From the NCBI GenBank assembly GCA_902766735.1, contig CACXEU010000106.1, positions 1 through 44,898 of the forward strand: 44,898 nt of DNA, in the 5' to 3' direction. The first letter of the stretch is position 1; the number at the start of each line of letters is the position of its first letter. This document shows, piece after piece, positions 15,168 to 24,308 of the stretch. The translations under genes and the position numbers were made by a program. This DNA is from an uncultured Lachnospiraceae bacterium (GTDB lineage Bacteria; Bacillota; Clostridia; Lachnospirales; Lachnospiraceae). A model generated the notes under the pieces. That model saw only the letters and a list, made by a program, of their open reading frames with translations, had not been told where the DNA came from and searched no databases.

Positions 15168-16556
15168 ATGAAAAAAGGTGTTGAATATACAGGAATAGTT
15201 ACAAAACTATCGTTTCCCAACAAGGGAGAAGTAGACTGTGGTGAAGAAGGAATTGCTACTGTTAAAGGAGTTCTTCCGGGACAGAGGGTTCAGTTCGTAG
15301 TATCGAAAAAGCGCTCCGGAAAGGCAATGGGACGCCTAAGAGAAGTGTTGGAAAAATCTGAGATAGAAGATGTGGAACCAAAGTGTCCGCATTTTGGTGA
15401 TTGTGGTGGCTGTAGCTATCAGACACTGAGTTATGAGAATCAGACAAAACTGAAGTGCGAAATGGTAAAAAATATTCTTGATCAGGCCATTCGTACAGAT
15501 TATACCTTTGAAGGAATTGTTGGAAGTCCGGTACAGTGGGACTATCGAAATAAAATGGAATTCTCTTTTGGGGATGAATTTAAAGATGGACCATTAGCAT
15601 TGGGAATGCATAAGAAGAACAGTTTTCATGATATTGTGACTGTTGATCAGTGTCAGATTGTTCATGAAGACTACAGAAAAATCCTTCGTTGTGTCTTGGA
15701 TTATTGCACAGAGAAGGAATTGCCATTCTATCATAAGATGCGTCATGATGGGTATTTGAGACATTTGCTGGTGCGCCGTACAACGAAAACAGAGCAGGTT
15801 CTGATTGGACTGGTAACAACATCGGATTCGAACTATGAGGAACAGGCGAAACTTACGGAACTGGTTGAGGCATTGGAAAATTTGGATTTGAAGGCGAAGC
15901 TTTGCGGAGTAATGCATATTATTAATGATGGAATCGCTGACGTAGTGCAAAGTGATGAAACCAGGGTATTATATGGTGATGAATTCATTTACGAGGATTT
16001 ATTGGATTTGAAATTTAAGATTTCAGTGTTCTCGTTTTTCCAGACGAATTCTCTTGGAGCAGAAGTACTTTACTCGAAGGCAAGAGAATATATTGGAACT
16101 ACAAAGGATAAACTGATTTTTGATTTATATAGTGGAACAGGAACGATTGCGCAAATTATTGCGCCGGTGGCAAAGAAAGTCATCGGGGTAGAAATTGTTG
16201 AAGAAGCTGTTGTGGCGGCTAGAGAAAACGCAGCGTTAAATGGTTTAACAAACTGTGAATTCCATGCAGGGGATGTATTGAAATGCATTGATGAAATTAA
16301 AGAACAGCCGGATTTAATTATTGTGGATCCACCAAGAGACGGAATTAATCCGAAGGCATTACAGAAGATTATCAATTTCGGTGTGGAACGTCTGGTATAT
16401 ATCAGTTGTAAACCAACTAGTCTTGCAAGAGATTTGGAAATGCTTCAGGAGCAAGGCTATCGGGTTGAAAAGGCATGTGCAGTGGATCAATTTCCATGCA
16501 CCAACCATGTAGAAACTATCTGCTGTCTTGCAAAAAATGAAACACTAGGAGACTGA
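15168..16556 (+). CDS. rlmD: 23S rRNA (uracil-5-)-methyltransferase, RlmD/RumA type
   Basis: The 462-residue enzyme has an N-terminal TRAM domain (about 3-60), iron-sulfur cluster Cys residues in CPHFGDCGGC (C73, C79, C82) plus a later Cys near 167, and a C-terminal SAM methyltransferase domain. That domain has DLYSGTGTIAQIIA (SAM motif), VDPPRDG and the catalytic Cys in YISCKPTSLARDL. Relatives methylate a uracil C5 in 23S rRNA, or in tRNA, so the exact position is not certain; clostridia often carry two such paralogues. I place the start at 15168 with GAGGAG upstream rather than at 15141. It is followed two bases later by the broken glycosyltransferase. Confidence 0.92.
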   Translation: MKKGVEYTGIVTKLSFPNKGEVDCGEEGIATVKGVLPGQRVQFVVSKKRSGKAMGRLREVLEKSEIEDVEPKCPHFGDCGGCSYQTLSYENQTKLKCEMVKNILDQAIRTDYTFEGIVGSPVQWDYRNKMEFSFGDEFKDGPLALGMHKKNSFHDIVTVDQCQIVHEDYRKILRCVLDYCTEKELPFYHKMRHDGYLRHLLVRRTTKTEQVLIGLVTTSDSNYEEQAKLTELVEALENLDLKAKLCGVMHIINDGIADVVQSDETRVLYGDEFIYEDLLDLKFKISVFSFFQTNSLGAEVLYSKAREYIGTTKDKLIFDLYSGTGTIAQIIAPVAKKVIGVEIVEEAVVAARENAALNGLTNCEFHAGDVLKCIDEIKEQPDLIIVDPPRDGINPKALQKIINFGVERLVYISCKPTSLARDLEMLQEQGYRVEKACAVDQFPCTNHVETICCLAKNETLGD

Positions 16557-16557
16557 T

Positions 16558-17166
16558 ATGGAACAGAATAACAAGAATGAAGAGAAAAAATCATTGGTAT
16601 GGAAAGTGAAAAAGCCAATCCGTCTGTTAAAATTTGAGGCGAATTGGTTATTCAAAAGAAATAGACTCAGTACGTTGCTTCGTAAAACAGTTAAGAGTTA
16701 TAGAATGTTTGGATTTCGTACAACTCGTCAGAGAATCGGACATTAACTTCGAGGGATTGATCGCGCTCATGTCGGATACATGGGAAGGCTTCTATATGCT
16801 CAGAATTTAAGTGCGGTAACAGGTGCCTGTATTATGATGAGACGTGATATCTGGGACGAAATACGTGGTTTGGACGAAACATTTGTAGTCGCATTCAATG
16901 ATGTGGATCTCTGTATGCGTGTCAGAAAGGCAGGATACTTGATCGTATGGACTCCGTTTGCAGAATTATATCATTATGAGTCGAAAAGCCGTGGTGTAGA
17001 TGATACACCGGAAAAGCAGAGGCGTTTGATTACAGAATCAACAGATTTCCAGCAGTGTTGGATGAAAGAGCTAGAGTCGGGAGACCCCTATTATAATCCG
17101 AACTTTTCTTTGGACCGGGAAGATTTCCAAATTCTTCCGATGGTAAGACAACAAAAAGCGAGATAG
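16558..17166 (+). pseudogene. Decayed GT2 glycosyltransferase with an internal deletion
   Basis: Two pieces lie in the same frame, separated by a TAA at 16744-16746. The first (16558-16743, 62 codons) looks like the basic N-terminal helix region of long Lachnospiraceae glycosyltransferases. The second (16747-17163) reads through GYMGRLLYAQNLSAVTGACIMMRR and the FNDVDLCMRVRKAGY acceptor-binding motif of family 2 enzymes, ending near the family's C-terminus. The whole nucleotide-binding half with its DxD motif is missing, so a large internal deletion and a stop have removed activity. The intact parent would have sat directly behind rlmD. Confidence 0.8.
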
Positions 17167-17301
17167 AGTTAAATAAAGTGAAAACTGATTTTGGAAAAGA
17201 ATTTACAAAAAATAGCGTTAATGATAGCTTTTTTCAGAATCTGTTTTGCAGGGGGAATGACTTTAGAGATATGTTATAAAGATGGAAAAGAGGAGAATGT
17301 C

Positions 17302-17823
17302 ATGGAATTATGGGATTTATATGATCGGGAAGGAAAACGAACCGGAGAAATCTGGGAGCGAAAGCATGGAAACAATGTAATGATTCCGGAAGGACGATAT
17401 CATTTGGTAAGCGATATCTTGGTACAGCATCGGGATGGCACATTTTTACTGACTAAAAGACATCCGGATAAGGATGTTTATCCGGGATTCTGGGAGGCCA
17501 GTGCAGGTGGCTCTGCACAATTGGGAGAAGGTCCGGAAGAGTGTGCAAAAAGAGAGTTGTTTGAAGAAACAGGAATTAAAGCGGAAGAATTTGAACTGAT
17601 TAATACTGCGTTCCGAGATCAAAGTCATAGCTTGGTATATTGTTTTGTTGTTCGTGTGGATTGTGATAAGGATGCAATCGTTCTTCAGGAAGAAGAAACA
17701 ACGGAATATCGTTGGGTGGACGCTGTAGGACTCCTCGAGTATGCGGAGTCTGACCTGGCAATTAAAACCAGTGTGGAACGATATAAGAAATTTTATGATC
17801 AGGTCAGGAACTCTATAAAATAA
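17302..17823 (+). CDS. NUDIX hydrolase (IDI-like)
   Basis: The 173-residue protein has a complete NUDIX box, GGSAQLGEGPEECAKRELFE followed by ETGI (about residues 69-92). The opening MELWDLYDREGKRTGEIWER and the lack of a clear specificity motif place it near the isopentenyl-diphosphate-isomerase-like/YfcD group of NUDIX proteins. It probably hydrolyses a nucleoside diphosphate derivative in the cytoplasm. The start at 17302 has AGAGGAG upstream; the region from 17191 reads open in the same frame but has no ribosome site. Confidence 0.88.
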   Translation: MELWDLYDREGKRTGEIWERKHGNNVMIPEGRYHLVSDILVQHRDGTFLLTKRHPDKDVYPGFWEASAGGSAQLGEGPEECAKRELFEETGIKAEEFELINTAFRDQSHSLVYCFVVRVDCDKDAIVLQEEETTEYRWVDAVGLLEYAESDLAIKTSVERYKKFYDQVRNSIK

Positions 17824-17899
17824 AAAAACGAGGCAAGTGTAAGACGTTTCGTGATTGGGTACGTGGTTCTGACTGGGATTCGGATTGGTAAAAACGAGA

Positions 17900-17930
17900 A
17901 AAGTCTGGAGTAAATCTCCAGACTTTTTTT
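17900..17930 (+). terminator. Terminator after the NUDIX gene
   Basis: AAAGTCTGGAG (17900-17910) and CTCCAGACTTT (17916-17926) pair perfectly around five bases, followed by more T. The remaining gap, 17931-18108, contains no recognisable gene; it must hold the promoter of the exosortase cluster, but I see no clear -35/-10 pair. Confidence 0.92.
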
Positions 17931-18108
17931 ATACAGTAAATGGCAAATGTAGGGAATGTTGTGATGCAACAATGAGTATTTTGAAATATGGGGAAAAAGA
18001 TGGTGGAAATGGCAATAGATTTGTCGAAATATGTTTAAAAATGGGGAATGTTGTATTAAAATATAATTGTATTATTCTATGCATTTTTAAGAGTTGAGGG
18101 CTGAATCG

Positions 18109-21039
18109 TTGAATCGGGAATATTATTATAAATATCGGACAAAACTGAATATTTTACATTCCATGGGGGGAAATTCGATCCACAATCATACATTGGATAT
18201 AGAAATTTTGATTCGCGATCATCAGAAAGTATTCGCATCGTTCAATGATAATGAAAAGACAATCGAAAACTACTTCAAACAATTTGAAGGTCGGTACATT
18301 AATGACTTGGAAAACTTCCGCGGAACGCAGGCGACCATTGAAGACATGGGAGAAGTTTTCTTTCAGGAGTTAAAACAGGAACTGGATAATCCGGATTTTC
18401 AGATGGAGAGTATTTCCGTGGGGGAAACACCATCGAGAAAATACCTTGTTTCAGATTTTCTGATTACAGGAAAAATTAATGAGTTTTCCAATGACTATGA
18501 AAAAAATCTAAATGAATATATAGAAACATATAAAGAAGCGGTTCTGAAAAAATACCGGGAAAAACAGGAGCAGAAAAGACAGGAAGAAGAGCGGATTGTT
18601 AAGGAAAAACTGTCACAGCAAAACGTACATAAAGAGCCGCAGTACATTGACAAAGAATATAGTTCAGAACATCATAGGGCAGTTTACGATTTGGATCAGT
18701 ATGGATATATAAAGAAAATCGGTGTGAATAAGCTGGAAATCTTTTTATATCTTTTAGCGACAATCCTTTTGTCCGCAGGAATATTTTTCGTACTGCAACG
18801 GACAGAATTGTTCCGAAATACTGAAGAAGTATACATCCATTTAGGAAAGGCAAGATATCTGCTGAGTCAGTTGAAACAGGGGATTATCAGTCCAATCTAT
18901 ATGAAATCCTGGTATGACGGCTATATGATGTTTATGCATAGTGAGCCGTTAACCTATTATCTGCTTGCATTGATGGGATTTTTATTCGGATCGAATATGA
19001 TTGCCGGTTATGTGGCTACACTGTCCATCGTGTTCTGCGTGACGGTTTGTGGATTTACTTTTCTGGGAAGAGTATACGATAAAGCGCAGATTGGGTTTCT
19101 CAGCGGTATTTTATGGTTTACCATGCCGGAGATTAGCAGGCATTATCTGATTACCGGAGATATTAAAGTGCTGGTGGCGTTATCGTTCCTTCCGTTTTGC
19201 TTCGCTTATATCGCGAAGTATTTTCAGAACCGGGGAAGATTTATGGCATTGAAGATTATTGTTTCCATGTGGCTGATGGTTCTGGCGGATTTGTCTATTG
19301 CAATTGTTGCTTTTATCGGAATTTTCATTATTTTTACGGTAAAGGTATTTTATATCAAGGAAGACAAGAAACTGATTATGACTGCAGGGTGCATGCTTAT
19401 GGCATTGGGACTCTCCGCAGGATGGCTGTACAGCGCATATAAGAATGGCAGTATTCCTGAATTCTATACGAATAATAACGGATATTATGTAGGGATTACA
19501 GCATTTATCATCTTGGCGGCATGTTTGTTTTTTGCATATAAACAGATTCGAATGTATGCTCTAATTGGAATCCTGGCAGGAGTGTTTGCACTATATCGGT
19601 TACCGGTAGCTGTCATTATAATGTATCTTTCTGTTGCTTTTATTCTTCTGGAATGGAAAAAGTGTAATCGAAAGGTTTTGATCGCATTGATTGTGATTTT
19701 AGGATTTAGTAATGTTTACAGAATGCAGGCTGTTCTTCATACCAGGGATACTTCCTTGTTTGAGGAGAATGAACGAATTAAGGGTGCAGTAATTCAGGCA
19801 GAATCAGTCACAAATGATAATCTGTTATATCTGGACATTGACAAGGAGGCAACATATCCGGGATATTATATGGTTAGTCATGGGAAGGATATTATTTTCT
19901 CCAATAAATCGTCCATGAAATACAATGTGATTACGGATAATATCCAGATGCTGAAATATGCAGTTTACACAAAACGATTTGATTATATTTTTGATCGAAG
20001 CATTGAAATGGGATGCGACAGCATTTTGTTTAATTTAAAAGGTCTGATTATATCCCAGCAGGACCGACAAAAGCTGGATCAGGCAAGTGAGAAGTATGGT
20101 TTTAAACTTATGGATGGAAGCTTAAAACAGAAATATCTCATTTACCATAAAGATATCAATCGGGATATGGGAAATATCACGGAATATAAGGGACTTGCCA
20201 TTGGAAAATCTTCCAGAAATGTCTCGCTGATTTATCCATATTTTGAAAATGGAGAAAGTAACAATCTTGATGATTACTCGGTAGAAGAATTATCGCACTA
20301 TAAAAAAATATATTTATCGGGATTTACTTATAAAAAATTAAAAGATGCTGAGAAAAAAGTTCTGCAATTAGAACAGCAGGGAATCGACATCTACATTGAT
20401 ATGGATTCCGTTCCTGCAGATCCACTGACCAATCGTCAGAAATTCCTGGGAGTAACAGCACAGACCATTTCCTTTAAAAATAACTTCCCGGAATTTACTT
20501 ACAAGGACAGAAAAATTGTACCAATCAAGTTTTATAAGGATTATCATGAGTGGAACACAGTGTATGTCGAAAATATGGATCAGGTAGATGGATATTGTGT
20601 AATGGCAGGAAGGATTCTTCCGTATGCCGGAACAAAATTGGATCATATACATTTCATGGGATTAAATATTTTATATCATGTGATTGAAGCCAATGATGTA
20701 ACCATACAGTTCATTTTGGATGATTTCTTCCAGTTAGAGGAAGGAACCGGACCAAGGCGGAAACTGAGAAATGTGGATATTTCTTACGAGTTTGACCGGG
20801 TGGTAGTGAAGAGCAATGAGGATCATATGATTGTCCCAATTTCTTACCAAAAAGTATTTCAGGGAAGTAAAAAAATAAAAAACGTAAACAATATGCTAAT
20901 GGTTCAAAAGGGAACAACCGTATTAACATTTGATTACAATAATTTTAAAATCGGTGTCGGAATCAGTATTTTCATGATGCTGCTCATGCTGATAAGTGTA
21001 GGTCTTTACCGGCATCGAATATCAGGAAACAAGAAGTGA
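18109..21039 (+). CDS. PTPS-like domain fused to a polytopic membrane protein (exosortase G cluster)
   Basis: The protein has about 976 residues. Residues 1-125 form a 6-pyruvoyl-tetrahydropterin-synthase (QueD)-like domain with metal-ligand-type His at 17, 25 and 27 (HNHTLD) and the GETPSR motif, but without the catalytic Cys four residues before HNH (Gly here). A charged coiled coil (about 130-195) leads to some ten hydrophobic segments (about 205-545). Then come an outside-type domain (about 550-935) and a final membrane helix with a basic tail. This matches the PTPS_related membrane family (PF10131, from memory), with a GT-C-like membrane core. I choose TTG at 18109, nine bases after GAGGG, because it aligns with the start of the shorter PTPS-like protein; TTG at 18094 is the alternative. 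It heads the exosortase operon. Confidence 0.85.
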   Translation: MNREYYYKYRTKLNILHSMGGNSIHNHTLDIEILIRDHQKVFASFNDNEKTIENYFKQFEGRYINDLENFRGTQATIEDMGEVFFQELKQELDNPDFQMESISVGETPSRKYLVSDFLITGKINEFSNDYEKNLNEYIETYKEAVLKKYREKQEQKRQEEERIVKEKLSQQNVHKEPQYIDKEYSSEHHRAVYDLDQYGYIKKIGVNKLEIFLYLLATILLSAGIFFVLQRTELFRNTEEVYIHLGKARYLLSQLKQGIISPIYMKSWYDGYMMFMHSEPLTYYLLALMGFLFGSNMIAGYVATLSIVFCVTVCGFTFLGRVYDKAQIGFLSGILWFTMPEISRHYLITGDIKVLVALSFLPFCFAYIAKYFQNRGRFMALKIIVSMWLMVLADLSIAIVAFIGIFIIFTVKVFYIKEDKKLIMTAGCMLMALGLSAGWLYSAYKNGSIPEFYTNNNGYYVGITAFIILAACLFFAYKQIRMYALIGILAGVFALYRLPVAVIIMYLSVAFILLEWKKCNRKVLIALIVILGFSNVYRMQAVLHTRDTSLFEENERIKGAVIQAESVTNDNLLYLDIDKEATYPGYYMVSHGKDIIFSNKSSMKYNVITDNIQMLKYAVYTKRFDYIFDRSIEMGCDSILFNLKGLIISQQDRQKLDQASEKYGFKLMDGSLKQKYLIYHKDINRDMGNITEYKGLAIGKSSRNVSLIYPYFENGESNNLDDYSVEELSHYKKIYLSGFTYKKLKDAEKKVLQLEQQGIDIYIDMDSVPADPLTNRQKFLGVTAQTISFKNNFPEFTYKDRKIVPIKFYKDYHEWNTVYVENMDQVDGYCVMAGRILPYAGTKLDHIHFMGLNILYHVIEANDVTIQFILDDFFQLEEGTGPRRKLRNVDISYEFDRVVVKSNEDHMIVPISYQKVFQGSKKIKNVNNMLMVQKGTTVLTFDYNNFKIGVGISIFMMLLMLISVGLYRHRISGNKK

Positions 21040-21068
21040 TGAAATTGAATAAGCAAGGAGATGATAGG

Positions 21069-22304
21069 ATGAAAAGAAAAGTTATGAAACCATTTTCTTA
21101 TATACTTTTGGGATTATTACTTGCAATCGGTTTTACAGTATCCGTTGGAGCAAAAGACATTGAAATTGATGGAAATTTCAGTGATTGGGATGCTGTTGAA
21201 AAGACCAGTATGACCAGTGTGTTTTACCGAGATATTGCCTTTGTTCAGAAAGGAAATATGCTGTATATGTACGCAAAGGAAAATTCTACCAATAGTTGGG
21301 AAAAATACTTTTCCTATACAGCTCCGACGCTGATTTTAAGAGATGGTCAGGAACATGCTCTGGTAATTGAGGAAACATCTTCATCCGGAAATAAATCAGA
21401 ACTGAGAGTCAGAAAACAAAGTGGATACGAGGTATTATCCGGCTCTGAGGGAAAGCGAGATAAGAATGGAACGTACCGGTATGAATTGGCGATTCCGTTG
21501 GATGAATTCGGAGATGTTACATCTGTTCGTTTATTTACGGATTACAGCAGTACGCAGACGATTCAGGTAGTGTCTTCCGGCAATGAAGGTTCCACAACAC
21601 AGGAAACAGGAACTACGGAAAATGTGACACCGGAGGAAACACCGGAAGAAATCGTTGCACCGTCTTCAAATGGAAAAATAACCATTGATGGAAATTTTTC
21701 TGATTGGGAGAATTATCCGCATATTTTTCTGACAAACTGGAATATGCCGGAAAATGAAAGAAATGCCAACAATTGTCGTTCTCTTTCCATTGCGGTAGAT
21801 GATGATAATATTTATTTCCATGTAAAGATGATTGGTGGATGGAACGACCCTTTTAATGGAAATGAGTATATGTTATCCGTGGGAGATTACGGAGTATCGC
21901 TGAATATGGTATTGCCGGATCATAGAACACTTCCACAATACAACCTGTCACCGAATCAATATGAATTGAAAATCTATTATAAAAATAAAAGTGCGCACTT
22001 AGATGATGAAACGTTAATTGATGATGCAAAGGGAAAATTAGTCGTTTATTCTAATGGACCGGATGAGGTGGAAGTAAAGATTCCGAAGGAAATCTTCAGG
22101 ATAATTCATGGAATAGAAGTTAATGATGTGAAAGAAATTACCCTGACGAATCCAAACTTGTTTGACCATGGAATTAGTAGTTCCGCAACATCCACTGCTC
22201 CATATTTGGGCGTTGTCATTTGTCTGGCAAGTGTAGGAATTACGTTATTGATTTTGAATCGAAGAAGATGGATGAAACATGAAAAAACAGAAAGAGAAAA
22301 ATAG
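21069..22304 (+). CDS. Exported protein with tandem domains and a Firmicu-CTERM-like sorting signal
   Basis: The 411-residue product has a signal peptide (about 1-28) and two related beta-sandwich domains, opening EIDGNFSDWD (about 32) and TIDGNFSDWE (about 205). A Thr/Glu linker (about 178-200) lies between them. The tail has a small-residue stretch (SSSATSTAP), one hydrophobic helix (YLGVVICLASVGITLLILN) and a basic cluster RRRWMK, the tripartite layout of exosortase/sortase substrates. This fits the Firmicu-CTERM proteins reported beside XrtG (recalled, not searched). The start at 21069 has AAGGAG eight bases upstream. The exosortase gene follows after three bases, so this is the best candidate substrate. 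Confidence 0.85.
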   Translation: MKRKVMKPFSYILLGLLLAIGFTVSVGAKDIEIDGNFSDWDAVEKTSMTSVFYRDIAFVQKGNMLYMYAKENSTNSWEKYFSYTAPTLILRDGQEHALVIEETSSSGNKSELRVRKQSGYEVLSGSEGKRDKNGTYRYELAIPLDEFGDVTSVRLFTDYSSTQTIQVVSSGNEGSTTQETGTTENVTPEETPEEIVAPSSNGKITIDGNFSDWENYPHIFLTNWNMPENERNANNCRSLSIAVDDDNIYFHVKMIGGWNDPFNGNEYMLSVGDYGVSLNMVLPDHRTLPQYNLSPNQYELKIYYKNKSAHLDDETLIDDAKGKLVVYSNGPDEVEVKIPKEIFRIIHGIEVNDVKEITLTNPNLFDHGISSSATSTAPYLGVVICLASVGITLLILNRRRWMKHEKTEREK

Positions 22305-22307
22305 ACT

Positions 22308-22910
22308 ATGTTATTATTGGAAATATTAGGATTTGTGATATGGCTTTATATCGTTTGGACATTGAAACGGGCAAACTTAAAATTTTTTCGATATTTGATT
22401 GGGTCTGTTGGTGCGTTTATCTTTATGTTATTGTGGGTGGAGCAGTTTATTGTAGAGCCGATGATGCGAGGTGTGGCATTTGTTTCCGGAACAGTGGGAG
22501 AACTGACAGGAATGTATGATTCCTATTATCAGTATTGTATGTTGTTTATTCCGAAGAATACGGCATCTATTTCTTTGTATGTTGACTTCGAATGTTCCGG
22601 TGTGATTGAAATCATGGCATTTCTTGCATTGCTTTGGTTTTTTGAAATATACACGACTAAGGAAAAAATAAAGATTTCCATCCTAGGAATACTGTTTGTA
22701 TTTGCCGCAAATGTCATTCGTATTTTTACGATTTGTACCATTATTTATTTCGGAGGAAATGACTGGTTTTATTTTGCACATTCCATTTTTGGAAGAATGG
22801 TTTTCTATGTACTGACGATTTATTTATATTTCTCAGTGTTTACGAAACCGCACATTAAGCGTCAAAAGGTTGGACAGTTTTCTTACGAGAAGGAGGAGGA
22901 AGATGAGTGA
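22308..22910 (+). CDS. xrtG: Exosortase family protein XrtG
   Basis: The 200-residue polytopic protein carries the exosortase/archaeosortase triad in the expected order at the outer ends of helices: C96 in DFECSGVIE, R138 in NVIRIFTI and H158 in FAHSIFGR. Exosortases are membrane Cys transpeptidases thought to cleave CTERM tails and transfer proteins to a surface glycan or lipid. XrtG is the Gram-positive branch, compact at about 200 residues, and its reaction has not, to my knowledge, been shown. The acidic C-terminus YEKEEEDE overlaps the start of the glycosyltransferase gene by eight bases. The ribosome site is weak, suggesting coupling to the candidate substrate gene in front. Confidence 0.92.
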   Translation: MLLLEILGFVIWLYIVWTLKRANLKFFRYLIGSVGAFIFMLLWVEQFIVEPMMRGVAFVSGTVGELTGMYDSYYQYCMLFIPKNTASISLYVDFECSGVIEIMAFLALLWFFEIYTTKEKIKISILGILFVFAANVIRIFTICTIIYFGGNDWFYFAHSIFGRMVFYVLTIYLYFSVFTKPHIKRQKVGQFSYEKEEEDE

Positions 22911-24288
22911 TTTTATTTTAATGATTTCTAAATCCTTCATATTCTGGTTGACCTGGATTATCATTCCAATCATCATGGAAATCATTCCGGCGTTTCTGGG
23001 CTTTTTCATTCTGTTGTTTAAGGGACGGAAAAAAAAGAAAATAGAGATTCGGGGAAGACTTCCGGAAATTACGATTATCGTTCCAATCTATAATAGTGAG
23101 GCAACGTTGGCAGGTTGTATCCGGTCCATAGCGGAATCGACCTATCCATCGGAATTGATTGATATATTTCTGGTGAACAATAAATCGAAAGATAACAGTT
23201 TTGAAATATTTCAGGAATCTCAGCTGAAATTTCCGGAACTGAAAATGCAATGGATGAATGCGAAGCAGGGAAAGTCCAAGGCTCTTAATATGGCACTTTT
23301 TAATGCTAATGGTAAGTACATCATTCATATTGACAGTGATGGAACGTTAGAAAAAAATGCCATCATGAATATGGTAAAACGATTCGAATATGATGGTAAC
23401 ATTCACTGTATGACCGGAGCGATTTTGATTAATCCGGATGACATTGAACGGACAGATTCCATTTATATGAAAATCTTCCGAAGAATTGAATTTTTTGAAT
23501 ATGCACAGGCATTTTTAGCGGGACGAAATTATCAGGCAGAATTGGATAGTATCTTCACCTTATCAGGTGCCTTTTCTGCATTTCGAAAATCCACGATTTT
23601 AAAAACGAGATTGTATAATACGGATACCGTGGGAGAAGATACACAGATTACGTTCCAGATTAAGAGGGATTTAAAACAAAAAGTATATATGTGTGAGGAT
23701 GCATTGTTCATGGTTGACCCCATTGAGGATTTGAACAAAATGTATACCCAGAGACAGCGCTGGCAGCGAGGAGAATTAGAAGTATTCCATATGTTTTTTA
23801 AGGATAATATGAATCTTACGAAGGGATTCTTTTCCAACTTTATGATTCGTCTGATTGTCTTTGATCATACCTTCGCATTTCCAAGAATGATTTGGTATTT
23901 TGCATTGATTTGTTTGTTATTTATGAACTATCCAATGAAACTGGTGGCAGGATCCATTGGTGTAATTTATATTCTTTATATTATTTCTTGCGGATTATAT
24001 TTTATTAATATACTGACATTTCTGAGGAATTTCCCGGGAATCCGCCGATATTACGCAGGAAAATGGTATTTATGTCTGATTCTGCCATTGTACAATTTTG
24101 TTATGTTCTGGATTCGTTTTGCAGGAATCATTAATAGTATCAATAGTAATGGAACCTGGAGAACAAAGAATTTAACCGAAGAAAGTGATACCTTTAAGGA
24201 CGTGGTAAAAAATGACTTCATGTTTATTACAAGAGTTGTTTATCGCTTGAAAGAAAAGGTAAACGGAATCACAAAAGAAAAGCAGTAA
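22903..24288 (+). CDS. Membrane GT2 glycosyltransferase, exosortase G-associated
   Basis: The 461-residue protein has a large N-terminal hydrophobic hairpin (about 10-40), a family 2 glycosyltransferase domain and C-terminal membrane segments (about 310-400). The catalytic domain shows ITIIVPIYN, DSDG (144-147), GED and QRQRW, the D, DxD, ED, QxxRW set of processive synthases such as PgaC or cellulose synthase. It therefore likely polymerises and may export a glycan from a UDP-sugar. It fits the XrtG-linked GT2 family TIGR03111 (recalled). AAGGAGGAGGAAG precedes the ATG, inside the end of xrtG. The product could be the glycan to which sorted proteins are attached (inference). Confidence 0.92.
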   Translation: MSDFILMISKSFIFWLTWIIIPIIMEIIPAFLGFFILLFKGRKKKKIEIRGRLPEITIIVPIYNSEATLAGCIRSIAESTYPSELIDIFLVNNKSKDNSFEIFQESQLKFPELKMQWMNAKQGKSKALNMALFNANGKYIIHIDSDGTLEKNAIMNMVKRFEYDGNIHCMTGAILINPDDIERTDSIYMKIFRRIEFFEYAQAFLAGRNYQAELDSIFTLSGAFSAFRKSTILKTRLYNTDTVGEDTQITFQIKRDLKQKVYMCEDALFMVDPIEDLNKMYTQRQRWQRGELEVFHMFFKDNMNLTKGFFSNFMIRLIVFDHTFAFPRMIWYFALICLLFMNYPMKLVAGSIGVIYILYIISCGLYFINILTFLRNFPGIRRYYAGKWYLCLILPLYNFVMFWIRFAGIINSINSNGTWRTKNLTEESDTFKDVVKNDFMFITRVVYRLKEKVNGITKEKQ

Positions 24289-24308
24289 CACAGGGATGGA
24301 TTGTTGTT

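Noticed and set aside
17799..17890. Frame reading RDWVRGSDWDSDW between the NUDIX gene and its terminator
   Set aside because: It looks mildly protein-like but has no start codon and the frame is closed directly upstream; too short to call a remnant.
17885..18097. Plus-strand open frame of 70 codons before the exosortase cluster
   Set aside because: It passes through the NUDIX terminator hairpin, has no ribosome site and no recognisable protein features.
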